From DATARH01 sp036268425 (GTDB lineage Bacteria; Pseudomonadota; Alphaproteobacteria; ATCC43930; CGMCC-115725), in NCBI GenBank assembly GCA_036268425.1, contig DATAUE010000115.1, positions 1 through 64,000 on the forward strand: 64,000 nucleotides of DNA, read 5' to 3'. The position numbers and the translations under genes are program-made. Below, piece after piece: positions 1-7,224 of this stretch (position 1 is its first letter; every line of letters starts with the position of its first letter). The notes beneath the pieces are model-generated. The model had not been told where the DNA came from, made no database searches, and was given only the letters and a program-made list of their open reading frames with translations.

Positions 1-2
1 CC

Positions 3-203
3 TGGGAAAAGACCGCGCTGGCGGCGATCTACGCGCTGATGCTCGACAGCCGGGGCCTCGCCGAGGGGCTGCATCTGCCGGTCAACACGATCTGCGCGCT
101 GATCCTGTTCGGGCTGGCGACCCGGCGGGCCGCCGCCGACCTCGGGCTCAGCGCCCCGTCGCGGCGGCCGGTTTCGGCGCGGAACGCCGCGCCGACCAGG
201 TGA
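3..203 (+). CDS. C-terminal end of a membrane protein (partial, runs off the left edge)
   Basis: An open frame enters from the left edge and ends at TGA 201-203, giving about 66 residues. It reads WEKTALAAIYALML, then a hydrophobic stretch (VNTICALILFGLATRRAA), then a polar basic tail. This fits the last membrane segment and cytoplasmic tail of a polytopic protein. The product cannot be named from this fragment. Because a GT2/GtrA glycosyltransferase follows on the other strand with its 3' end overlapping by 56 bases, a membrane glycosyltransferase is one possibility, but that is inference. Confidence 0.5.
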   Translation, partial: WEKTALAAIYALMLDSRGLAEGLHLPVNTICALILFGLATRRAAADLGLSAPSRRPVSARNAAPTR

Positions 204-1293
204 AGACCGACGACATCGCGTAGTTCCACACCACCGAGACCGCCGCGCCGGCGAGCCCCGCCAGCCACCATGAATGGGCGCCGTTGACATACGCCGCAAC
301 GCCGACATTTGCCGCCGCACCGGCGCCGCAGACCGCATAGAACGACAGAAGGCCGGTCCACAGCTGCCGTCCGCGCAGGCGGCGGTCGCGATAGGTGAAC
401 AGGTTGTTCAAGAGGAAATTGCCGGTCATCGCGACAACCGTAGCCGCCGCTTGCGCCATCGCAAACGAGGTCAGCAGAATGTGGGTACCGAACCACAGCG
501 TCAGCAGATGCGTGCCGACACCCAGCCCGCCGATGATCGCGAACAGCAAAAAGCGTACCGGCACAGCCGGCCCGATCATCTTTTCGAGCAGCAGCATCAG
601 GTATTCCCATGCCACCATCGCGTCGAGCTTGCTCTCGCCGTGAATGCGCTGGCGAAATTTCAGCGGCACCTCGGCAAAGGCGAGGGGACGTGGCGCGGAT
701 GCGAACAGGTCGAGCAGGATCTTGAAGCCTTGGCCGGACAGCGAACGCATGGTCGCGGCGAAAGCGTCTCGCCGGATCATAAAAAAGCCGCTCATCGGGT
801 CGGTCAGGTCAGCCTTGACGACAAATCGGCCGAGCCGGTTGGCGATCTCGCTGATCCGTTGGCGCGAGATGTCCCAGTTGCCGACGCTGCCCTCGCCGGT
901 GTAGCGGCTGGCGACGACGATATCGAGGCGGTCCAGCTTGATCTTGTTCAGCATTGCCGGGAGCAGCGCTTCGTCATGCTGCAGGTCGCCGTCCATCACC
1001 GCGGCATAAGGCGCGGCGCTGGCCAGAATGCCTTCGATGCAGGCCGAAGACAGGCCGCGCCGGCCGAGTCGCTGCAGGCACCGTATATTAGGTTGCCGGC
1101 GCGCCAGTTCGCGTACCACGTCTGCCGTGCCGTCGGGCGAATCATCGTCGACGAAGATCGCCTCCCAGGCGATGCCGGTCAGCGCCTCGTTGAGGCGCTT
1201 TACCAGCAGCGGAACGTTAGCGCTTTCGTTGAGCGTAGGGATGATGATGGCAAGTTCGGCTGGGTTGCTGAGGGGAACCGGCGCGGACGGCAT
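148..1293 (-). CDS. GT2 polyprenyl-phosphate glycosyltransferase fused to a GtrA-like membrane domain
   Basis: A 381-residue protein. The N-terminal ~230 residues are a family 2 glycosyltransferase of the dolichol-phosphate mannosyltransferase (DPM1) type: IIPTLNESANV, then VDDDSPDGT (nucleotide and metal binding), then MDGDLQHDEALLP. The C-terminal ~130 residues carry four hydrophobic segments and the NFLLNNLFTYRDR motif of GtrA-type proteins. The expected role is transfer of a sugar to a polyprenyl-phosphate carrier at the inner membrane for lipid or cell-envelope glycosylation. The start at 1293 is chosen over the upstream in-frame start at 1356 because a GAGGAG ribosome site lies six bases before it. 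Sugar and acceptor are unknown. Confidence 0.87.
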   Translation of the reverse strand: MPSAPVPLSNPAELAIIIPTLNESANVPLLVKRLNEALTGIAWEAIFVDDDSPDGTADVVRELARRQPNIRCLQRLGRRGLSSACIEGILASAAPYAAVMDGDLQHDEALLPAMLNKIKLDRLDIVVASRYTGEGSVGNWDISRQRISEIANRLGRFVVKADLTDPMSGFFMIRRDAFAATMRSLSGQGFKILLDLFASAPRPLAFAEVPLKFRQRIHGESKLDAMVAWEYLMLLLEKMIGPAVPVRFLLFAIIGGLGVGTHLLTLWFGTHILLTSFAMAQAAATVVAMTGNFLLNNLFTYRDRRLRGRQLWTGLLSFYAVCGAGAAANVGVAAYVNGAHSWWLAGLAGAAVSVVWNYAMSSVFTWSARRSAPKPAAATGR

Positions 1294-1514
1294 GTCCCGC
1301 TCCTCAAGTTGCGCCGCGGGGAGTCGCATGACGGATCGTAGCGCTGCAACAGCCATAATATTGTATCCCTTCCGAAGGGATGTGGCGATAATCCCACATC
1401 AATTCTAATAACGCTACGCGCAAAAGGTTTCGAACTCCTTTCCAACGGGCAATTCGCCGGGTCCGAGGGCAACCACGCCGGGCTTTCCTCTGGTAGCGGC
1501 AGCACCCGGACGGC

Positions 1515-2285
1515 TCAATCATCCGCTGATAATAAATCCGCGATCGACAGCGGGTTCAAATACGCACGCTCAAAATCGGCCAGTGACGCAAGAGCATCCA
1601 CATCATGTATAATGATGTTGTGGTCTTTTATGTTGACAAGACCGTCGTCCCGCAGCTGACGAAGGACACGATTGACGTAAGGGATACTTAAGCCAAGAGC
1701 ATCGCTGAGAATTTCTTGAGTAATAGGCAGGTGGTATGATCGCTCGTTCGCAAGGCCGATCGCCTGCAACCGGGTCAATAATTCCAGCAGGAAATGGGCA
1801 ATGCGCTCCAGCGCGGGTCGGCGTCCGACAGCGATCACATGCTCGGCATAGATCGCCGCCTCGCAAGCAAACGACCAGAACAACTTGGCGGCGAGACGCG
1901 GATTGGTGTCAAAAAGCTTGACCAGATGATGTAATGGGACTGGAGACACTACAGCGTCGGTCAATGTTTTCACGGAATACAGAGCGCTGTCAAAAAAACA
2001 ACTAGGGATTCCGGCAAAATCACCAGGAAGAACAATGTTTAGAATGTGGCGCTGTCCATCACGAAGTACTCGGTAGCGAATACACACTCCTTCATTGATG
2101 ATAAATAAAGCAGTGCACGGCTTGCGCTCACTGATTATTTCTTGGCCGCGACGCACCAAGCGGCGTCCGCCTTGCACATCGAGCAACAGCGCAGCTTCAC
2201 CTGCCGTTAATTGAACGGGTTTATGATTCGATTTCGCAACCGGAGCCGGATATCGTGACTGCACGGCCTTTGGCATTAACTCCAT
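1515..2285 (-). CDS. Crp/Fnr-family transcriptional regulator
   Basis: 256 residues. Residues ~40-150 form a cyclic-nucleotide-binding-type beta roll (LFIINEGVCIRYRVLRDG, VLPGDFAGIP). A long dimer helix follows (~155-190), then a winged helix (~200-245) with recognition segment SDALGLSIPYVNRVLRQLRDD. At the positions where E. coli FNR has Glu-x-x-Ser-Arg this protein has Pro-x-x-Asn-Arg, so its half-site preference may differ. There is no N-terminal Cys cluster, so it should not be an FNR-type oxygen sensor; the effector is unknown. It is divergent from the porin gene, and the shared upstream region holds a Crp/Fnr-like inverted repeat at 2465-2478. Confidence 0.88.
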   Translation of the reverse strand: MELMPKAVQSRYPAPVAKSNHKPVQLTAGEAALLLDVQGGRRLVRRGQEIISERKPCTALFIINEGVCIRYRVLRDGQRHILNIVLPGDFAGIPSCFFDSALYSVKTLTDAVVSPVPLHHLVKLFDTNPRLAAKLFWSFACEAAIYAEHVIAVGRRPALERIAHFLLELLTRLQAIGLANERSYHLPITQEILSDALGLSIPYVNRVLRQLRDDGLVNIKDHNIIIHDVDALASLADFERAYLNPLSIADLLSADD

Positions 2286-2608
2286 AGGTCGCTCCCCTGT
2301 TCATTGTATTAGTTTATTATATTGAAATTTTACTTGTCACCGACCCGACAGAAGCACGGTCTTGCGCCGTTGGCCTTGCCGGTTTTTGCCCATCTGAGGT
2401 TGATCAGCCTCGGCCGCTAGCTTGCGCTCGCGAGTCACCGGCTGCAAACAAAATCACTTCTATATTCATGTAAATGAATCTACTGCCGTAAGGACAGCCT
2501 CACCCCAAAAAAAGATGATGCGCCGAGGCACCAACCAAGAAGTTGGTTCCAGTGCGTCGAGTTCCAACCGGCTCGGCGGTTGGACATTGCATGAACGGGG
2601 GGAGACTA
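2286..2608. other. 323-bp divergent intergenic region between the Crp/Fnr gene and the porin
   Basis: The stretch is AT-rich next to the regulator start (2300-2335) and again around 2460-2480. No small gene is convincing; open frames here lack a ribosome site and only extend the porin or its antisense. It should hold promoters for both flanking genes. The clearest element is the inverted repeat at 2465-2478, listed separately. A weaker partly palindromic stretch, GAGGTTGATCAGCCTC, lies near 2395-2412. Confidence 0.5.
2465..2478. promoter_or_regulatory. Candidate Crp/Fnr-type operator TTCAT-N4-ATGAA
   Basis: A perfect inverted repeat, TTCAT GTAA ATGAA, with the five-base half-sites and four-base gap typical of Fnr/Crp-family operators (FNR uses TTGAT-N4-ATCAA). 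It lies 131 bases upstream of the porin start and about 180 bases upstream of the divergent regulator start. Binding by the neighbouring regulator is inference. Confidence 0.45.
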
Positions 2609-4195
2609 ATGCGCAAGGAGCGGAACGCCGCCATAGTGGCGGTACTGGCAATCGCGGCATCGGCGCCGTTGGCGATTTACCCAAGCATGGCACGGGCCGA
2701 CGAATTGTCGGATCTGCGCGCTAATCAAGAACTTCTCCAGCGCCGCCTCGACCAGTTGGCACAGGCGCCGGCGCCGGGCAATCCGTTCGGGGTGGGCGGA
2801 CCACCGGGTCCGACAACGGTACAGATGATGGGCGGCAGCTTTCCCCGCTCGTTTCTGATTCCCGGCACCGACACGTCGATCCGGATCGGCGGCGAAGTCA
2901 CGGAGGTGATGGATTACTGGTTCAGCGGCGGCAATCCGAATTCGTCGCCGCAAAGCACGACGGTTGGTGATAATGGTCAGGCGCTGTCGGCTCCGCTGCA
3001 CGTGCACAGCGGCCTGAACGCCGCGGGTGCGATCGTTCCGGCCGGCAACCCGGCGCGGTCGCGCGGCGATGCGATCTTCTGGCAGAGCCCGCGCCAATCG
3101 AAACTCAGCGTCGAAACCCGCACACCGACCGCGTGGGGCGAGGCGCGCACTTACATGGAATTCGACTGGGCGGGTTCGACGGCCTTCTCGCCGGGCGGTG
3201 CTACGCCGACCTCGGTATCCGACAACCTGTCGCCCCGCCTGCGCTTTGCTTATGGAACATTGGGCGGCTTCCTGGCCGGCCAGGCGAACTCGAACTTCTC
3301 CGACCCCGATGCCAACGGCGAAGCGCTCGATTTCGGTGGCAATGTCGGCGAACCGGGCGTCGTGCGTATCCCGCAGGTGCGCTATACGATGCCGCTGGCA
3401 CCGTGGACTCTGCCCGGTGCGCTGTCGGTATCGGCTGAAACTCCGGAAACCGATGTGGTGACCGGCGCCGGCATCATCGGGTCGGATGCCTCGGGCTCGT
3501 CGCCCGCCGGTACGTTCCCGGCCGGTACGATCAACCCGACCAAGGCGTTCGCGCCTGACCTGACAGCGGCGTGGTTCATCCCGCAGCCCTGGGGCCATGT
3601 CGATTACAGCGCCGTCGTCCGTCCAGGGCTTGAGATGAAGGACGGGATGTTCGTGAACCGGTCGTTTGTCGGCTGGGGTGTGCATTTCGGCGGCGATGTC
3701 AAACCCGGCTGGTTCAACATGCCGAAGGATGACATCATCTTTCATTTCACCTATGGCAATGCAATCGGCCGATACCTCAATTCCAGCAGCCACTTTGCCC
3801 TGGTCAGCAACTACCCAGCATTATCGGCAAACGCGCCGACATCGGCGGCTGCAGCGGCCAATGTGTTGATTAACCCGACGGTCGAGTGGGGCGGTGAAAT
3901 CGGCTATCAGCATTGGTGGATGTCGAACCTGCGGTCCAACATCAACATGGGCATCCAACACCACGATATCAGCACGCGGGCGGCCGGATGCAGCGCCTTC
4001 AGCGCCGCGGCGTTGGCGGGTACCGGCAATTGCGGGCTGAACAAGGAAGTCATCACCACCCACGCCAACATCATCTGGAACCCGGTTCCGTTTGTTGATG
4101 TCGGCCTCGAATACATGTGGGGTCACCGTCTGGTGCTCAGCGGTCTGAAGGGTGATGAGAACGTTCTGATCAGCAAGTTCGCCGTGAAGTTCTGA
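2609..4195 (+). CDS. Outer-membrane porin-like beta-barrel protein
   Basis: 528 residues from the ATG at 2609, which follows a GGGGGGAGA ribosome site; the upstream in-frame start at 2543 has no site. A signal peptide (KERNAA, hydrophobic core, cleavage after SMARA) precedes a short coiled-coil-like segment (ELSDLRANQELLQRRLDQL) and a Pro/Gly linker. The rest alternates aromatic and polar residues in the way of a beta barrel and ends in KFAVKF with a terminal Phe, as outer-membrane proteins do. It resembles alphaproteobacterial porins of 450-550 residues with an N-terminal coiled coil. It probably forms a diffusion channel; substrates are unknown. A terminator follows at 4215. Confidence 0.8.
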   Translation: MRKERNAAIVAVLAIAASAPLAIYPSMARADELSDLRANQELLQRRLDQLAQAPAPGNPFGVGGPPGPTTVQMMGGSFPRSFLIPGTDTSIRIGGEVTEVMDYWFSGGNPNSSPQSTTVGDNGQALSAPLHVHSGLNAAGAIVPAGNPARSRGDAIFWQSPRQSKLSVETRTPTAWGEARTYMEFDWAGSTAFSPGGATPTSVSDNLSPRLRFAYGTLGGFLAGQANSNFSDPDANGEALDFGGNVGEPGVVRIPQVRYTMPLAPWTLPGALSVSAETPETDVVTGAGIIGSDASGSSPAGTFPAGTINPTKAFAPDLTAAWFIPQPWGHVDYSAVVRPGLEMKDGMFVNRSFVGWGVHFGGDVKPGWFNMPKDDIIFHFTYGNAIGRYLNSSSHFALVSNYPALSANAPTSAAAAANVLINPTVEWGGEIGYQHWWMSNLRSNINMGIQHHDISTRAAGCSAFSAAALAGTGNCGLNKEVITTHANIIWNPVPFVDVGLEYMWGHRLVLSGLKGDENVLISKFAVKF

Positions 4196-4214
4196 TCGAT
4201 CCTAAAGTCAACGA

Positions 4215-4255
4215 CCGACCCGCCGGCATTATCTGCCGGCGGGGTTCGGTTGTTG
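4215..4255 (+). terminator. Rho-independent terminator after the porin gene
   Basis: A GC-rich hairpin with left arm 4215-4228 (CCGACCCGCCGGCA), loop TTATC and right arm 4234-4249, with a two-base bulge. A T-rich stretch (TTGTTG) follows. It begins 19 bases after the porin stop codon. Confidence 0.75.
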
Positions 4256-4283
4256 AAAGATCTTTAAAACGGGGGGCGGCCCC

Positions 4284-4637
4284 ATGATCCAACTTATCAA
4301 GGAACTGCCCGACAACGTCGTCGGCATCCATGCCAAAGGCCGGGTCACCAATGACGAATGCAATAACGTGCTGAAAGCCGCGATGGAGGATTCGCTGCTA
4401 CGGCACGACAAGGTCCGGCTCTATTATGAAATTGGCTGCCGGTTTCCCGGCGCGGGGTGGGATGACCTCGATATCGGGATCGATCATCTGCCGCAATGGG
4501 AACGGGTGGCCGTGGTCACCGATGTCGGCTGGGTCCGCCACACGGTCAACGCCTTGCGTTTTCTGATCGCCAGCGAGGTGAGGGTGTTCACCAGCTTCCA
4601 GGCCGCCGAAGGGCGCGCCTGGATCGCCGCGCCCTGA
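4284..4637 (+). CDS. SpoIIAA-like (STAS/SEC14-fold) protein
   Basis: 117 residues, starting MIQLIKELPDNVVGIHAKGRVTNDE. The beta-strand then helix pattern, the KVRLYYEI strand and the VAVVTDVGWVRHTVNALRFL segment match the short bacterial SpoIIAA-like family (PF11964), which has a STAS-like fold and no agreed function. The ATG follows a G-rich ribosome site. The gene stands alone after the porin terminator and is convergent with ispG. The family call is firm; the cellular role is unknown. Confidence 0.78.
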   Translation: MIQLIKELPDNVVGIHAKGRVTNDECNNVLKAAMEDSLLRHDKVRLYYEIGCRFPGAGWDDLDIGIDHLPQWERVAVVTDVGWVRHTVNALRFLIASEVRVFTSFQAAEGRAWIAAP

Positions 4638-4659
4638 CGGTCGCCGTTTGCCCGCGGGC

Positions 4660-5796
4660 TTATTCCGCGGGTTCGAGGGCTTTTTCGGCTGCTTCGCGCT
4701 TCGCCGCCTCGATCGAGGCGGCCTTTTTTTCGACCAGCTCGACGAGGTGGTCGACGATGCTGGAGTCTTTCAGTCGGTGGTCGGCGACGCCGCTGATATA
4801 GACCTGATGGGTGTCGTTGCCGCCGCCGGTAAAGCCGATATCGGTTTCGCGCGCCTCGCCCGGTCCGTTGACGACGCAGCCGATCACCGACAGCGTCAGC
4901 GGTGTCGTGATATGCGCGAGGCGTTCTTCCAGAACCTCGACGGTTTTGATCACCTGGAATTGCTGCCGGGCACAGGACGGACACGAGATGACCGTAACCC
5001 CGCGCCGGCGCAGCCCCAGCGATTTCAGCATGTCGAAGCCGACCTTGATCTCCTCGACTGGGTCGGCCGACAGCGATACCCGGATCGTATCGCCGATCCC
5101 CGCCCATAGCAGCATGCCGAGGCCTATTGACGATTTGACGGTGCCGCTGCGCAACCCGCCCGCCTCGGTGATGCCGAGATGCAGGGGGTAGTCGCAGACT
5201 TCGGCGAGCTGTTGATAGGCGGCGACAGCGAGAAATACGTCCGACGCCTTGCAGGAAATCTTGAACTCAAAGAAATCGTTGTCTTCGAGGATCTTGATGT
5301 GGTGCTGGGCGCTCTCGACCATCGCCTCGGGGCAGGGTTCGCCGTATTTTTCGAGGAACTCGCGTTCAAGCGAGCCGGCATTGACGCCGATCCGCATCGA
5401 GCAGCCGTAATCCTTGGCGGCCTTGACGACTTCGCGCACGCGCTCGGCCGAGCCGATATTGCCGGGGTTGATGCGCAGGCAGGCGGCGCCGCTCTGCGCC
5501 GCCTCGATCGCCCGTCGGTAATGGAAATGAATATCGGCGACGATCGGCACCTGCACCTGGCGGGTGATCTCCTTCAGCGCCAGCGCTGATTCCTGGTCGG
5601 GGCACGACACGCGTACGATGTCGGCGCCGGCCGCTTCCAGCGCGTGGATTTGCGCCACCGTTGCTTTGACGTCGTGGGTCACGGTGTTGGTCATCGACTG
5701 CACGGTGATCGGCGCGTCGCCACCCACCGGCACCTTGCCGACATAGATTTTGCGACAGGCACGGCGCTGGATATCGCGGTACGGCCGGATGCTCAT
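4660..5796 (-). CDS. ispG: 4-hydroxy-3-methylbut-2-en-1-yl diphosphate synthase (flavodoxin-type) IspG
   Basis: 378 residues. The enzyme makes HMBPP from methylerythritol cyclodiphosphate in the non-mevalonate isoprenoid pathway, using a 4Fe-4S cluster. Visible signatures: PVGGDAPITVQSMTNT near the N-terminus, VADIHFHYR, RINPGNIG, LHLGITEAGG, the cluster ligands CPSC (Cys272 and Cys275) and Cys307 in CVVNGPGE. The start at 5796 (MSIRPYRDI) is preferred; the frame stays open further upstream but that extension is not family-like. It is the last gene of the lysC-to-ispG minus-strand run and is convergent with the SpoIIAA-like gene; a short GC hairpin spans its stop codon (4651-4671). Confidence 0.96.
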   Translation of the reverse strand: MSIRPYRDIQRRACRKIYVGKVPVGGDAPITVQSMTNTVTHDVKATVAQIHALEAAGADIVRVSCPDQESALALKEITRQVQVPIVADIHFHYRRAIEAAQSGAACLRINPGNIGSAERVREVVKAAKDYGCSMRIGVNAGSLEREFLEKYGEPCPEAMVESAQHHIKILEDNDFFEFKISCKASDVFLAVAAYQQLAEVCDYPLHLGITEAGGLRSGTVKSSIGLGMLLWAGIGDTIRVSLSADPVEEIKVGFDMLKSLGLRRRGVTVISCPSCARQQFQVIKTVEVLEERLAHITTPLTLSVIGCVVNGPGEARETDIGFTGGGNDTHQVYISGVADHRLKDSSIVDHLVELVEKKAASIEAAKREAAEKALEPAE

Positions 5797-5908
5797 CTCA
5801 ACCTCATAGAACTCAAGACTCCGGCTTATAGAACGCTTTGGTGACGGAAAAAAGACCGCGGCGTTGCAACAACCCGTGCTGCCTGGTCGTACATGCCGCG
5901 GCGGGAGA

Positions 5909-7045
5909 TTATCCTTTGACGGCGGTGCCGGCGAGCAGCGCGCTGGGGTCGAGCGACACGTTGCGGCGCAACGCGCCGATGCCGCCGATTGTGGGGGCGG
6001 CCTTGCCGTCAACGGCGATCGTCAGCGCGCCGGCATTGCCGGTGCGCAGAAACAGGCCGGTGCGCGGCACATGATAGGTCTCTCCAGCCTTGAGGACGCG
6101 CGAGAAGACGATGGACTGATCGTCGGCCGAGCGCACCTGTATCCAGCAATCGGCGACCGCGCGGATATTGATGCCGGGTGCCGCAGGGGCGGCGTCGGGT
6201 GTCGCGACAACCGGCGTCGCGGCGACGGACGGCACCGCGCCGGCCGGTGACGCACCCGGAGAAGTCGAGGCCGTTGCTGGCATTGCCTGATCGCGGCTCC
6301 CAGCCGGGACATTCACCGCGCGCGGGGGTGTGCCGGGGGGCGTGTTTGTCGCCGGTGCGGGTGCTGGCGACGCAGATGTTGTCGTCGCTGCCTCAGACGG
6401 CGCGTTGGTCGCGCCGGGTGTGGGCAAATCGGGTGGCGGTATTAACCCTGAGTTGAGTGTCGAAGTGCCCGTCGCTGGCTTTGCTGCCGCAGAGCCCGGA
6501 CCGGACGCCTGTGGTTGCGACGACGCTTGCTGTTGCAATTCTGCCGGCAGGACGGAAACCCGCTCAGGCCGGCCATGCTCACCGGTCGACAGATAATACC
6601 AAGTGCCATAGCCGCACAGCGCCAGGATGATACCGACCAGCAGGATCGGGCCACCCGGCAGGCTGCGCGCCTCGAGCGGCACCGGCAACGCCAGATCCGG
6701 CCGCAAATGCGCATCGGACGATTCGGTCTTGTAAAGGTCGAGAACCCGGCCGCCGTCGAGGCCGAGATAGTCGGCATAGGCACGGATAAAGCCGATTGCA
6801 TAAGTCGGCCCCGGCAAATCCTGCGGGCGCCCTTGTTCGATAGCGGCCAGATAGGCCGGCCGGATGCACAGCACCTCGCCGACTTCCGTAAGGTCCAGTT
6901 CCAGTTCCTCGCGGCGATCGCGCAGTATTTCGCCGACGGCGTGATTACGCCGCTGCGGCTCGTCCTCGCCATCATCTGCCGTATCGGAAAACGGCGTTCT
7001 AAACCGCTGTAACAGGCTCACTGTGCGATCCCGCTGTTGCGTCAT
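5909..7045 (-). CDS. RodZ-like membrane protein with N-terminal helix-turn-helix
   Basis: 378 residues. The N-terminus (~45-115) is a RodZ/Xre-type HTH: VGEILRDRREELELDLTEV, IRPAYLAAIEQGRPQDLPGPTYAIGFIRAYADYLGLD. One membrane segment follows (GGPILLVGIILALCGYGTWYYL), then a long Ala/Pro/Thr-rich periplasmic linker and a C-terminal beta domain of the DUF4115 type (CWIQVRSADDQSIVFSRVLKAGETYHVP). Such proteins help organise the MreB elongation machinery. It sits between ptsP and ispG on the same strand, an ispG proximity seen in many proteobacteria. The start at 7045 (MTQQRDRT) is chosen; the upstream extension is basic and unlike the family. Confidence 0.85.
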   Translation of the reverse strand: MTQQRDRTVSLLQRFRTPFSDTADDGEDEPQRRNHAVGEILRDRREELELDLTEVGEVLCIRPAYLAAIEQGRPQDLPGPTYAIGFIRAYADYLGLDGGRVLDLYKTESSDAHLRPDLALPVPLEARSLPGGPILLVGIILALCGYGTWYYLSTGEHGRPERVSVLPAELQQQASSQPQASGPGSAAAKPATGTSTLNSGLIPPPDLPTPGATNAPSEAATTTSASPAPAPATNTPPGTPPRAVNVPAGSRDQAMPATASTSPGASPAGAVPSVAATPVVATPDAAPAAPGINIRAVADCWIQVRSADDQSIVFSRVLKAGETYHVPRTGLFLRTGNAGALTIAVDGKAAPTIGGIGALRRNVSLDPSALLAGTAVKG

Positions 7046-7224
7046 CGTAAAGCAAAACGGTCGGCTGTGTCGAATCACCAGCCGTCCTCGTGATCGAGAT
7101 TGCTTCGCTACTTCGCGGCTGGCAATGGCAAGTTTTGTCGCCGTTATTAGGCGCTGCCTTGGCGCGATCTCAAAGCCGGCGCGTTGACGCATTGGTTGGG
7201 CCGCGCTTTACTCGATTCGGCTGA

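Noticed and set aside
2606..3793. Long minus-strand frame opposite the porin
   Set aside because: It is Arg-rich antisense shadow of a GC-rich gene, has no ribosome site, and the porin frame has a signal peptide and terminator.
4651..4671. Short hairpin over the ispG stop as a terminator
   Set aside because: A seven-base-pair stem with no T-run on either strand; too weak to call.
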